Positions 8,237-16,575 of a DNA stretch of 61,118 nucleotides are shown here, piece by piece. Positions within the stretch are counted from its first letter, which is position 1; each line of letters begins with the position of its first letter. The DNA is from Moorena bouillonii PNG (GTDB lineage: Bacteria; Cyanobacteriota; Cyanobacteriia; Cyanobacteriales; Coleofasciculaceae): contig NZ_MKZS01000001.1 in assembly GCF_001942495.1 (NCBI RefSeq), forward strand, positions 6,285,889 through 6,347,006, given 5' to 3'. The translations under genes and the position numbers were made by a program. Below the pieces are notes generated by a model, which was not told the origin of the DNA, ran no database searches, and saw only the letters and a list, made by a program, of their open reading frames with translations.

Positions 8237-9429
8237 GGTAATCGTGGGATAATTGCCTTCCAGGTAGCAGGGTTTGTCCAATAAGCACTATGAGCTTGGG
8301 GAAAGGGTTGTTTACTGTCCACCAAAACATCCTGGACTTTATTAGGGAATAGAGTAGCACCAATGTAACTAAGGAAATCGCGTAAATCATAAATATTCAA
8401 CCACTCCGGAAAAAAGTCTGGCAGAGGTTGACCAAATTCTAGGCTAGATAAGGCATTAATTTCGTATAAAAAGGGAGCTTGAGAACCCACTGTAATTAAT
8501 ACTGTCACTTGTGCCATTGGTTGAGTCACTAATAAATCAACACAAGCAATCCCTCCTAAACTATGAGCTAATATAACAACTGGTGGTTCAGCCTCTTCTA
8601 TGGTTTTCTGGATAAAATCACGTATTTTATGGCCGCGACTTTGATAAAGTATAATGTCACCAGGTGTAGGAGTATTTGCTTCAGTAATTGCACCCCTTTT
8701 ATTCCTCACCAAAGCTGTGGCTGGACCTGCCAATAAGGAAAGTGGTTTCTGGAGCCAGTCACCCAATCCCAAGTCTTCCTCCTTACCCAAAGCATTACTT
8801 AGTAATTTCACCAGTTGATCACGCAATTCCGGATTAGGAAGTATGATGAAATCCTGATTTGGCTGCTGACAGTCAAACATTGCCTGAGCAATAATTGCTC
8901 TTGGGATCGCTCTAGTTATGATATCACCATCTTCACTATCTACATCAGAGACTTGGTTTAATACTTCTTGATAAACAGCACTACTGGTAACATGGCGTCG
9001 TGCCTGATCAAACCCCTCTGCTATGCCCGCTGCTTGTAATTTTTCTTGCAATTCTCCAGTAGGAGTCAAAGCCAGCAACCGGTCATGTAATTGATCACCT
9101 GGTTGTTCTCCAAAGGGATTACTATCACCACCAGTGCTAGGTTGAAACGACAACAATCCCAACTCATAAAGGGGATTCTGATATAACTGCTGCCAAAGAA
9201 TAATTTCTTGATCCTCTTCTTCTCCCTGATCCAGAGCTAAAGTAGCATCATACAAGGGTATCGAAGCCCCTTTAGCATTGAGCTTACTCCCAAATTGCTC
9301 ACCCCAAAAGCAAGGAACAACGGTAATGTCTGGACGTTGTTCAGTGACAAACCCCTCAACTATCTTAAAAGTTTGCTCATAGGCAGGTTGCCTAACCCCT
9401 GTGCCATGGACAAATACTAGCGTTGTCAT
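8233..9429 (-). CDS. Alpha/beta-hydrolase, lipase-like
   Basis: A 398-aa protein, first gene of the operon. It opens with the oxyanion-region motif FVHGTGVRQPAYE (residues 6-18), and the nucleophile elbow is AHSLGG with Ser290. Asp349 or Asp351 (YDLRDF) and His380 (AHSAYW) would complete a triad. No signal peptide, so likely cytosolic. The long segment between strand 1 and the elbow (about 20-265) is larger than usual and may be a lid or a recognition insert. Substrate unknown: lipid or another ester is plausible. It is translationally coupled to a caspase/NB-ARC gene, which suggests it is a second enzymatic component of one system rather than metabolism. Confidence 0.85.
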   Translation of the reverse strand: MTTLVFVHGTGVRQPAYEQTFKIVEGFVTEQRPDITVVPCFWGEQFGSKLNAKGASIPLYDATLALDQGEEEDQEIILWQQLYQNPLYELGLLSFQPSTGGDSNPFGEQPGDQLHDRLLALTPTGELQEKLQAAGIAEGFDQARRHVTSSAVYQEVLNQVSDVDSEDGDIITRAIPRAIIAQAMFDCQQPNQDFIILPNPELRDQLVKLLSNALGKEEDLGLGDWLQKPLSLLAGPATALVRNKRGAITEANTPTPGDIILYQSRGHKIRDFIQKTIEEAEPPVVILAHSLGGIACVDLLVTQPMAQVTVLITVGSQAPFLYEINALSSLEFGQPLPDFFPEWLNIYDLRDFLSYIGATLFPNKVQDVLVDSKQPFPQAHSAYWTNPATWKAIIPRLP

Positions 9430-9468
9430 AGTTTAGAAGATAGTTGATCAATATCTATATATTTTACT

Positions 9469-9710
<242 letters not shown>

Positions 9711-9757
9711 AAAAAAAAAAATCGGTCAAGTTTTGGTTAACCCCAATGCTTGACCGA
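9711..9757 (-). terminator. Rho-independent terminator (minus strand)
   Basis: Stem CTTGACCGA/TCGGTCAAG, loop 9731-9748, followed on the minus strand by T at about 11 consecutive positions. This is the most canonical intrinsic terminator in the window. It could end the candidate small RNA or transcripts from the gene at 10131-10364. Confidence 0.7.
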
Positions 9758-9884
9758 CTTCTATTGTGTAAACCTAATTGAGTACAGCTTAGCTTTACTC
9801 AAATCCAAACAAAAACTGAATCAAGGAATTCATTCTTATCAAGTTACTCAGTAACTGCTTTCCAGCAAACACATCCTAACTCTC
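9711..9884 (-). ncRNA. Candidate small RNA with own promoter and terminator
   Basis: On the minus strand a TATAAT -10 box lies at 9890-9895, and about 130 nt further a 9-bp stem (CTTGACCGA 9749-9757 with TCGGTCAAG 9722-9730) is followed by a run of about 11 T. Between them are two more hairpins: GTTACT/AGTAAC near 9843-9855 and TTGAGTA/TACTCAA near 9779-9803. No protein of useful length is encoded (only a 12-codon frame from about 9835). I see no good -35 and no resemblance to 6S RNA or Yfr1. Sequence between the STRR blocks is non-repetitive, as expected for a real gene. Expression is untested. Confidence 0.42.
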
Positions 9885-9906
9885 TTTACATTATACCCCT
9901 CCACGT

Positions 9907-10075
9907 AAGCATTCAGTAGTCAGTGGTCAGTAGTCAGTGGTCAGTAGTCAGTGGTCAGTGGTCAGTAATCAGTTTTCAGATTATTTTATTCAAAAGCTGA
10001 TAGCTGATAGCTGTTCGCGTAGCGTGCGCGTAGCGCTTAAGCTGACGGCTGATAACTGATAGCTGATAGCTTAAA
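9907..10075. repeat. STRR block (CAGTGGT, CAGTAGT, GCTGATA)
   Basis: Heptamers alternating GTCAGTGG and GTCAGTAG (about 9907-9970), the TTATTTTATTCAAAAGCTG linker, GTTCGCGTAGCGTGCGCGTA repeat (about 10012-10035) and GCTGATA units to 10072. It is a second copy of the composite at 9471-9710 with a different heptamer. Confidence 0.85.
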
Positions 10076-10130
10076 AATAACCTCTGGAATTTTTGGCCGC
10101 CAGGGCGGCAAACCCTGGCAAACTCCTATC

Positions 10131-10364
10131 CTAGTCTAAGTACAAATACCGAATCAAAGTGGTCATAACCTCACCAGGATTTTCCGTAGGCTCCGGAGTG
10201 CTCCACTCATCAGGATAGGCGTATTTAAGGGCATAAATGGCATAAATAGTATGGCGAACTTGTTTAGGAGAACCGATCAAGATGTGCTTGACTTTCTTAG
10301 GTTTGCGACCTTGATTGTCAGGGTTCTGATTTTCATCGGAGTTGGGGTTAATGTTTTTGGTCAT
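10131..10364 (-). CDS. Small conserved hypothetical protein
   Basis: A 77-aa protein with a disordered polar N-terminus (NINPNSDENQNPDNQGRKPK) and a compact C-terminal part (HILIGSPKQVRHTIYAIYAL, then NPGEVMTTLIRYLYLD). The C-terminal half looks globular and codon use is normal, so I believe it is real; similar small proteins occur widely in cyanobacteria without a function. ATG at 10364 stands alone, with AT-rich leader upstream. Confidence 0.7.
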   Translation of the reverse strand: MTKNINPNSDENQNPDNQGRKPKKVKHILIGSPKQVRHTIYAIYALKYAYPDEWSTPEPTENPGEVMTTLIRYLYLD

Positions 10365-10535
10365 GACTAGTTTTTGTTTGAAACTGTTGACATGATTAAT
10401 TTATCAATAAATAAATATATTGTCAAGGGGTTTAGAAAATTTTTTTTATTACGAAATATGGAGATTGTGGAGAGAGTGGGGAGTGTGTTAATTGTGGGTA
10501 TTTTAGGAATATAAACTAGTTTTTAGTAAGTAATC

Positions 10536-10811
10536 GTAGGGTGGGCAGTGCATAAGATCAATTACAAAGCTTATATTAGGTTTAATCGGCACTGCCCACC
10601 GACAGTAACAGTAATCGTAGGGTGGGCAGTGCATAAGACCAATTCCAAAGCTTGTAATCGGTTAAGTCAGCACTGCCCACCGACAGACAGTAACTTAAAT
10701 ATAAAAAATAGTTAATTGTATTATTTTTTAATAATGTTAATCGTCAGGTGGGCAGTGCTTCATACCAATTAAAAAGCTGACAATCTCGAAGGTAAGCACT
10801 GCCCACCCTAC
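10536..10811 (+). repeat. Three GGTGGGCAGTGC palindromic elements
   Basis: Each element has a 12-bp arm GGTGGGCAGTGC and its exact reverse complement GCACTGCCCACC, about 37 nt apart: 10540-10551/10589-10600, 10620-10631/10670-10681 and 10747-10758/10796-10807. All have the same orientation and a related interior (AAG..CAATT.CAAAGCTT). They fill the gap between the small hypothetical gene and the DUF938 gene. The rest of 10365-10535 is AT-rich leader with nothing recognised. Confidence 0.92.
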
Positions 10812-10872
10812 ATCTCAAATACTGCTCACCGACATAAAATTAATGGTGTTGCCTAAATGTGGGATGATATTA

Positions 10873-10928
10873 ATAGCTTTGTGGAATGGGCATCTTGCCC
10901 ATAGCTTTGTGGAATGGGCATCTTGCCT
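10873..10928. repeat. Two tandem 28-bp units with GGGCATCTTGCCC hairpin
   Basis: ATAGCTTTGTGGAATGGGCA followed by TCTTGCCC occurs twice in tandem, the second copy ending CCTG instead of CCCA. The core is the reverse complement of the GGGCAAGATGCCC hairpin repeated at 20994-21145, so both belong to one dispersed family. It lies just upstream of the DUF938 start. Confidence 0.75.
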
Positions 10929-10963
10929 GTTCCCACTCTTATCATTATCGGGGATAAAAATTA

Positions 10964-11587
10964 GTGGACAGCCGAAAATACGCCCCAGCAACCCAGCGCA
11001 ACCGGGAAGCAATTTTACAAGTACTTTTAGAGATATTACCAGCCACTGGCACAATTTTAGAAATTGCTAGCGGTACCGGAGAACACGCTATCTATTTTTC
11101 ACAACAGTTAAACCCTCGAAAATGGATTCCTTCGGATATCGATGCTTCCCTCCGTGAAAGTATCATCGCCTGGGCTAACCATTCCCCTAGCGACAACCTT
11201 TATCAACCCCTTGATATTGATGTCAGTCAGCCAGTTTGGAAAGTAGAAACGGAAATACTATCAGAAATACCAGATATTGTAGCGATGGTGAATATTAATA
11301 TGATTCACATTTCACCATGGTCTACGTGTTTAGGATTAATCGCAGGTGCTGGTCGTATCCTTTCATCAGGAGATATTCTATATTTATACGGTCCCTACAA
11401 ACAAGGTAATAAACACACTGCACTTTCCAATGCTGATTTTGACTCCTATTTACGAGAACAAAACCCAGAATGGGGAGTACGTAATTTAGAAGATGTTGTA
11501 GAGGTTGCCAGTAATCATAATCTCATCCTTGAAAAAACTTATCAAATGCCAGCTAATAATCTTTCGGTAGTATTTAAACACACCTAA
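10964..11587 (+). CDS. DUF938 SAM-methyltransferase-like protein
   Basis: A 207-aa class I methyltransferase-fold protein of the DUF938 family. The opening DSRKYAPATQRNREAI is the family hallmark, and the SAM-binding motif I is LEIASGTGEHA at about residues 32-42. PSDID (about 56-60) follows as motif II. The substrate is not known for the family. The start is a GTG at 10964; no in-frame ATG precedes the conserved DSRKYAP. Monocistronic between two clusters of palindromic elements. Confidence 0.9.
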   Translation: MDSRKYAPATQRNREAILQVLLEILPATGTILEIASGTGEHAIYFSQQLNPRKWIPSDIDASLRESIIAWANHSPSDNLYQPLDIDVSQPVWKVETEILSEIPDIVAMVNINMIHISPWSTCLGLIAGAGRILSSGDILYLYGPYKQGNKHTALSNADFDSYLREQNPEWGVRNLEDVVEVASNHNLILEKTYQMPANNLSVVFKHT

Positions 11588-11943
11588 GTAAATAAAACTA
11601 ATCGTAGGGTGGGCAGTGCCTAAGACAAATTACCAATGCTGTAGTAGCTTTGATAAGCACTGCCCACCAACAGTAAATAAAATTAATCGTAGTAAATAAA
11701 ACTAATCGTAGGGTGGGCAGTGCGTAATAGAAATTTCCAAGCCTGTAGTAGCTTTAATAAGCACTGCCCACCAACAGTAAATAAAATTAATCCTATGGTG
11801 GGCAGTGCCTAAGACAAACACTAAAGCTTGTAGTATGCTTGATAAGCACTGCCCACCCTACATCTACTTATCTGTCCACCCTACATCAAATGAAATAATT
11901 GAAAATGGCTATAATAAAATTAAGCATTTAAACCGAATAATTT
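11588..11943 (+). repeat. Three more GGTGGGCAGTGC elements
   Basis: A gene-less stretch with arms at 11608-11619/11657-11668, 11712-11723/11761-11772 and 11797-11808/11846-11857, same orientation as at 10.5 kb. Spacers AGTAAATAAAA(T/C)TAATC are nearly identical, so the array appears to have grown by tandem duplication of a unit of about 85-105 bp. The last 60 bases before 11944 are AT-rich and may hold a promoter (TATAATAAAAT near 11911). Confidence 0.9.
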
Positions 11944-12516
11944 ATGATTACAGTTACACGAGAAGAAATTGAGCAATTTCGGTATCAATTGGCAAATTAT
12001 CCAGAGGCTTTGGCTGCCCTAAATGAGATAGAAGAAGAGGAAGGAGATTTGGAGTATGCGACTGAAATTATAGCTTCGGAAGCCGGAATAGAGAGAATAG
12101 ATATACAAGAGAGTTGGTTGCAAAATTTAGCCAGGCGGTGTCGCCATATAATTTGTCAAGATGAATTTACAGACGATCGACTCGCTGGAGTAACTACTGC
12201 GTTGGTTGCATCTCTAGCTGCATCTGGTAATTTGCCCCTGGCATTGGCGACTCCAGTAGCTATTTATATAGTTAAGATTGGAGTCAAAAGTTTCTGCAAT
12301 GAAGAGGAAACAATAAACCTTAAATATTATCCCTTAGCACAAGAATTAATTGCCGATAATCAAGGTAATATCCAGAAAGTAGTCATTAATTTTCAGGACT
12401 ATGAACGTTTAATTGAAAGCTTTGAAGATGAAGGACTATATCGTGCTATGATGGAAGTTAAAGATGAAACCCCCTTAAGTTTGGAAGAAGCATTAGCAGA
12501 ACTCGACAAAGAATGA
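11944..12516 (+). CDS. Fusion of unknown domain with antitoxin-like C-terminus
   Basis: A 190-aa protein. Residues 1-120 contain a long alpha-helical region with a hydrophobic stretch (about 80-117, VTTALVASLAASGNLPLA and onward) that I cannot name. Residues about 138-190 (VVINFQDYERLIESFEDEG and SLEEALAELDKE) match the pattern of the C-terminal half of Phd/RelB-type antitoxins, normally the toxin-neutralising part. The stop overlaps a downstream ATG as ATGA, the usual antitoxin-toxin junction, but the downstream frame lasts only ten codons. The protein may be an orphaned antitoxin carrying an unusual N-terminal domain. Assignment rests on pattern, not alignment. Confidence 0.7.
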   Translation: MITVTREEIEQFRYQLANYPEALAALNEIEEEEGDLEYATEIIASEAGIERIDIQESWLQNLARRCRHIICQDEFTDDRLAGVTTALVASLAASGNLPLALATPVAIYIVKIGVKSFCNEEETINLKYYPLAQELIADNQGNIQKVVINFQDYERLIESFEDEGLYRAMMEVKDETPLSLEEALAELDKE

Positions 12517-12545
12517 AAACTGAATATCTTCCAACCTTGTCTTGA
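12513..12545 (+). pseudogene. Decapitated toxin stub (RelE/ParE-like start)
   Basis: ATG at 12513 overlaps the antitoxin stop as ATGA and reads MKTEYLPTLS before a TGA at 12543-12545. MKTE(F/Y)LP is a typical opening for RelE/ParE-superfamily toxins. Exactly here the sequence turns into the dispersed repeat TCTTGATGCAGTCGCTCATG (from about 12539), followed by GGTGGGCAGTGC elements, so the rest of a toxin appears to have been replaced by repeat DNA. Ten codons cannot prove homology. Confidence 0.45.
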
Positions 12546-12777
12546 TGCAGTCGCTCATGGGGGAAACCACGGCAGTGGGCAGAATCGTAGGGTGGGCAGT
12601 GCCTAAGACCAATCCCAAAGCTGGTAGTCGCTTTGATAAGCACTGCCCACCAACAGGTAAATAAAATTAATCCTATGGTGGGCAGTGCCGAAAACCAATT
12701 TCCAAAGTTACCATCAGTATGATACTTACTGCCCACCCTACATCAACTACTCCCTACTCCCTACTCCCGACTCCCTA
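12537..12777. repeat. Repeat cluster: partial dispersed repeat, two palindromic elements, STRR
   Basis: An inverted partial copy of the CATGGGGGAAACCACGGCAG repeat (12537-12577) is followed by two GGTGGGCAGTGC elements (12591-12602/12640-12651; 12677-12688 with an imperfect right arm ending near 12736) and a short CTACTCC STRR (about 12748-12777). It fills the gap between the toxin stub and the aldehyde dehydrogenase stop. Confidence 0.85.
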
Positions 12778-12781
12778 ATGA

Positions 12782-14254
12782 TCAAAATTGCTCAGGATCA
12801 ATATTAATATAGATATCCTTCAACTCAGAATAGACATCCAAGGCTTCTGTACCTGGTTCACGGGTACCATTACCAGATTGCTTGAGTCCACCAAAGGGCA
12901 TATGGGGTTCACTGCCATAAGTACCGGCATTCACTACAGCTACGCCAGTTTGGACTTTCTCACAAAACCGTACTGCACGGTGGATGTTGCGAGTGTGAAT
13001 CGAAGCAGTTAAGCCATAGGGAGAATCGTTGGCAAGAGCAAGAGCTTCCTTAAAGTCTTTGACCCGGTAGAGACTAGCAATCGGACCAAATAATTCACAT
13101 TGAGAAATTTCCGCGTGGGGGTCTACATTCTCTAGCAGGGTCGGTGCCATATAGAAACCAGTAGCATGGTCAGAGTCTGTTAAGCGATCGCCTCCCACCA
13201 GCACCGTTGCTCCTGCTTCTTGTGCCTGTTTCACCGCTGCTATCATGTTAGTCAACTGTTGCTCATTAATCACTGGACCAAGGTCATCCTGGTCAGTGGG
13301 ACCTAATTTTAATTCCTTAGTTTTCTCCACTAATTGGTCACGGAATTGATCATAAATGCTGTCAAAGACAATGATTCGACTAGCAGAAGCACAACGTTGA
13401 CCAGCATTACTGAACACTGAGAGTAAGGTCCACTTGACGGCATTGTTCAAATCCGCATCATCACATACCACCAAGGGATTCTTACCCCCCAATTCCAGGG
13501 ATACCCTGCCAAAGCGCTCCCCAGCTACCCGTTGCACAATTCGTCCTACTTCTGTAGAGCCAGTAAAGCTAACCACAGCCACGTCATTATGAGCAACCAA
13601 GGGAGCGCCCGCTTCTTCACCATATCCCTGAATAATATTGAGTACACCAGGGGGTAACCCAACCTCTTGAGCAATTTGTCCAACTATCCAAGCCGTGGCA
13701 GGAGTGTCTTCTGCTACTTTTAATACCGCGCTATTGCCACAAATCAGGGCTGGAAAGACTTTCCAGGCTACATTAGCAATGGGAGTATTGGCCGCAATAA
13801 TTAATCCAGCGACTCCCAGAGGTTGACGCACAGTCATGGCATATTTATTAACCACACCGCTGGTAGTGGTGCGACCATACAACCGTTGTCCTTCACTAGC
13901 GTAGAATAATCCTAATGCGATCGCACCGCCAGTTTCTCCATAAGCTGAACCATAGGACTTACCCGTTTCTGCTGCTACAATCCTGGCAATCTCTTCCTGA
14001 CGGGCTTTCATACCCAGGACAATCTCGTGTAAGATGTTTCCCCGTTGTACCGGAGGAGTATCAGCCCAAGCCGGTTGAGCCTGTTTAGCTGACCTTACCG
14101 CTTGCTCAATATCTGCTGCTCTTGAGCGAGCCACCTGACATAGCACTTGACCATTAGTGGGGTCTAGCTTATCAAACCATTCTCCTGCCACTGCTGTTAC
14201 TTGTTGACCATCAATCCAGTTCAAGACTTGGCTCGGTAAATAGTCTGGTGCCAT
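12782..14254 (-). CDS. NAD(P)-dependent aldehyde dehydrogenase
   Basis: A 490-aa enzyme of full ALDH length that oxidises an aldehyde to the acid. Catalytic residues are visible: Asn156 (AANTP), Glu254 (LELGGKNP) and Cys288 (GQRCAS), plus the cofactor-site motif FTGSTEVGR (230-238). It resembles semialdehyde dehydrogenases of the succinate/hydroxymuconic group, but the substrate is not decidable. It is the most distal gene of the minus-strand polysaccharide arm, separated from the dioxygenase-like gene by about 500 bp of repeats, so it may be transcribed independently. SD-like GGGGGAA lies just before ATG. Confidence 0.92.
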   Translation of the reverse strand: MAPDYLPSQVLNWIDGQQVTAVAGEWFDKLDPTNGQVLCQVARSRAADIEQAVRSAKQAQPAWADTPPVQRGNILHEIVLGMKARQEEIARIVAAETGKSYGSAYGETGGAIALGLFYASEGQRLYGRTTTSGVVNKYAMTVRQPLGVAGLIIAANTPIANVAWKVFPALICGNSAVLKVAEDTPATAWIVGQIAQEVGLPPGVLNIIQGYGEEAGAPLVAHNDVAVVSFTGSTEVGRIVQRVAGERFGRVSLELGGKNPLVVCDDADLNNAVKWTLLSVFSNAGQRCASASRIIVFDSIYDQFRDQLVEKTKELKLGPTDQDDLGPVINEQQLTNMIAAVKQAQEAGATVLVGGDRLTDSDHATGFYMAPTLLENVDPHAEISQCELFGPIASLYRVKDFKEALALANDSPYGLTASIHTRNIHRAVRFCEKVQTGVAVVNAGTYGSEPHMPFGGLKQSGNGTREPGTEALDVYSELKDIYINIDPEQF

Positions 14255-14757
14255 TATTTTTTCCCCCTTGGAAGTATCTCATGGTGAGTAATCATACCAA
14301 GAGAAGCTCAAACAATAGCAATCAAGATAGGGAACAGGGAATAGGGAACAGGGAACAGGGAACAGGGAGTAGGGAGTAGGGAGTAGGAAAGAGATCCAAA
14401 GAGTTTTTGATGTTATGAGAAAGCGATGCAGCGCGGTCTTGGGGAGGCAGCGCGGTCTTGGGGGTTTCCCCCATGAGCGACTGCCGTGGTTCCCCCCATG
14501 AGCGACTGCATCAAGACACAGCAATATTGTTCATAACCTATTTATATAGGCTATAGTAATTAAGGTAGGTAACTTCGGATTAGGAAACATAAAAAAGTAA
14601 TAATAGTTGATTACTTCAGTACTTAAATTAAGTTTAATAGCGTTTTTTATAGCTCTGATATACACAAAAAAAATTCCCTGTTACCAGATCCGCTGTTCCC
14701 TACTCCCTACTCCCTACTCCCTACTCCCTACTCCCTATTCCCTATTCCCTATTCCAT
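14255..14757. repeat. STRR arrays and full dispersed repeat; no gene
   Basis: Contains a GGGAACA/GGGAGTA STRR (about 14328-14392), a full plus-strand copy of the dispersed GCGATGCAGCGCGGTCTTGG repeat (14423-14518), AT-rich DNA (14530-14680), and CTACTCC/CTATTCC heptamers (about 14697-14757) reaching the stop codon of the next gene. The minus-strand frame at 14279-14524 is repeat translation. Confidence 0.88.
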
Positions 14758-15654
14758 CTATTTAACTCCTAAAAGATATTGGTCTATCATTGAAGTATTG
14801 TGATTAACCAAGTGAGCATGGAGTGGTTTTCTAACCCACCCGAACCAGGGAAAATTGATGGCAAAGGGGGATATATATTGTAGTATAATCACAAACCTGG
14901 GTTTTTTTCCTGGTCGGCTACCGAAATGGAAACATCTGGATGTATCGGCAAATATCATTGTCCCGGACGCACCAGTGATCGAATAGAAATGTTGCGGATC
15001 AATCAAGCGACTGATCCACTCATCCGTTAGTCTTCCCCCTGGGTATAATTGGTAGATTCTTTGGGATTCTTGTGCTGGGATTAGGGTCAGAGGACCAGAC
15101 TCTTCTGTCACATCCTCTACATGAATATATAGCTTGATTTGCCTAACGCCTTCCGGGTCTAAATGAAAAAATTGAGCTCCTCCTTCATAGAGTTTTTTAT
15201 TGGGCGAGTAGAGTAACTTAACCCCATTGATAATTGGTAAGATGCCAATGTATTTTGTTACTATACTTACTAACGTTGGATCACAAGCTAGTTTTACTAA
15301 AGACTCCGTAAGTCTAGACTTATCTGGATGGATACCTCTGAGGTATTGTTCCTTTCCTTCACCTTGTTTGGTAAAAATAGATTGATCAACAGTAGCGATA
15401 TAGTCCCGACATTCTCCAATCACTTCGCTAACTGGATCAAAAGTTTTGGGAAACCACACTAAAAATCCATCTTTTTTAGAGATACTAGGTAATTTACCTT
15501 GACAATTAATAACGCTAATTCCTAAATATTTGCGAATACTATAAGTAGGAAAGCTGAAAAATTTACTAATCCTTTCGTAAATCTTTCGCTTGCCGTAGGG
15601 ATAGTTAAAGTGCTTCTGGTTTTCAATAAACAGTTTAGTGATCAAAGGGTGCAT
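14758..15654 (-). CDS. Phytanoyl-CoA dioxygenase-like Fe(II)/2OG oxygenase
   Basis: A 298-aa protein resembling the phytanoyl-CoA dioxygenase (PhyH) family. The iron triad is visible as His164-x-Asp166 (FHLDPEG) and His243 (CFHFGSR), with Arg247 or Arg253 placed to bind 2-oxoglutarate. Family members hydroxylate unactivated carbons. In this operon it lies downstream of neuB and an SDR, so it could modify a sugar or lipid of the surface glycan (inference). The N-terminal 60 residues are basic and variable. A 99-bp gap to the SDR contains a dispersed repeat. Confidence 0.82.
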   Translation of the reverse strand: MHPLITKLFIENQKHFNYPYGKRKIYERISKFFSFPTYSIRKYLGISVINCQGKLPSISKKDGFLVWFPKTFDPVSEVIGECRDYIATVDQSIFTKQGEGKEQYLRGIHPDKSRLTESLVKLACDPTLVSIVTKYIGILPIINGVKLLYSPNKKLYEGGAQFFHLDPEGVRQIKLYIHVEDVTEESGPLTLIPAQESQRIYQLYPGGRLTDEWISRLIDPQHFYSITGASGTMIFADTSRCFHFGSRPGKKPRFVIILQYISPFAINFPWFGWVRKPLHAHLVNHNTSMIDQYLLGVK

Positions 15655-15679
15655 CTAAACGTTGTAACTCTATAACTCA

Positions 15680-15733
15680 GCGATGCAGCGCCGACCTGAG
15701 CAGGTTTCTTCCCTCAGGGACTGCATTAAGACA
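15680..15733 (+). repeat. Divergent partial dispersed repeat
   Basis: GCGATGCAGCGCCGACCTGA ... GGGACTGCATTAAGACA keeps both ends of the dispersed repeat but has a different, shorter core (hairpin CCTGAGCAGG). It sits between the SDR and dioxygenase-like genes in the operon. Confidence 0.7.
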
Positions 15734-15753
15734 GTCAGATGCACCAGTTTAGT

Positions 15754-16560
15754 CTACCAAACGGTAAAACCGCCATCGACTCGGAGTTCGATACCTGTGA
15801 CATAGGCAGAGGCATCGGATGCTAGAAACACCAATGGGCCAAGTAAATCATCAAACTCTGCCATCCGTCCTAGAGGAACGCGATCGCAAAATTGACCTTT
15901 GAATTCCTCATCTTGTCCACCCAATACTCCTCCCGGAGAAAGGGCATTAACCCGGACACCAAAGGGTCCCCAGTGGGTAGCAAAGTACCGGGTTAAATTC
16001 ACCAGTGCTGCCTTCGATGCCCCATAGGCAGGGGGTTTCAAAAAAGGAGGGTCGCACTCCAGATGCTCATAAAACCGGGCATCTGGAGATACGCTCCCAT
16101 ACAACGAACCGATATTAATGATTGAACCTCGTCTAGCTTCCACCATCGGGCTACCGAAGACTTGGGTCACCTGGAATGCTCCCAAGACATTCACCTCAAA
16201 CACCTTGCGGCAAATCTCTAGGGGGATCTCGTCCAAGCTGTAGGTTTTCACTGGACCAGGAGGTTGGTCAATCCCAGCATTGTTGACAATCACGGCAGGA
16301 ATGCCAATGTCGCTCAGGATGCGATCGCGGATTGCGGTCATGGCAGTGCGATCGCATATATCACCCCGCTCCAAACACAAACGAGTCTTGGGATAATGCC
16401 CTTGAAGTGTCTCAAAGGAGCTTGGCACCTGAGCCAATGGTAGGTCTATGCCCACAACCGTTGCGCCAGCATCCAATAATGCCCGACTCCACACCGGTCC
16501 AAGTTTACCTAAGACTCCAGTCACAATAGCGATTTTGCCAGAGAGGTCAAAATAATTCAC
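15754..16560 (-). CDS. Short-chain dehydrogenase/reductase
   Basis: A 268-aa classical SDR. Cofactor motif TGVLGKLG (14-21), NNAG (93-96), and the catalytic set Ser152, Tyr179 and Lys183 (YGASK) are all present. An insertion around 158-176 (PDARFYEHLECDPPF) is typical of the SDRs found next to neuB-like genes. It starts 15 bp downstream of neuB, so the two are one transcript and probably act on the same sugar pathway. NAD versus NADP preference is not obvious. Confidence 0.9.
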   Translation of the reverse strand: MNYFDLSGKIAIVTGVLGKLGPVWSRALLDAGATVVGIDLPLAQVPSSFETLQGHYPKTRLCLERGDICDRTAMTAIRDRILSDIGIPAVIVNNAGIDQPPGPVKTYSLDEIPLEICRKVFEVNVLGAFQVTQVFGSPMVEARRGSIINIGSLYGSVSPDARFYEHLECDPPFLKPPAYGASKAALVNLTRYFATHWGPFGVRVNALSPGGVLGGQDEEFKGQFCDRVPLGRMAEFDDLLGPLVFLASDASAYVTGIELRVDGGFTVW

Positions 16561-16575
16561 AAAGCCAACAACACC

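Noticed and set aside
9711-9884. 6S RNA identity for the candidate small RNA
   Set aside because: The ends do not pair to form the long interrupted duplex expected of 6S RNA.
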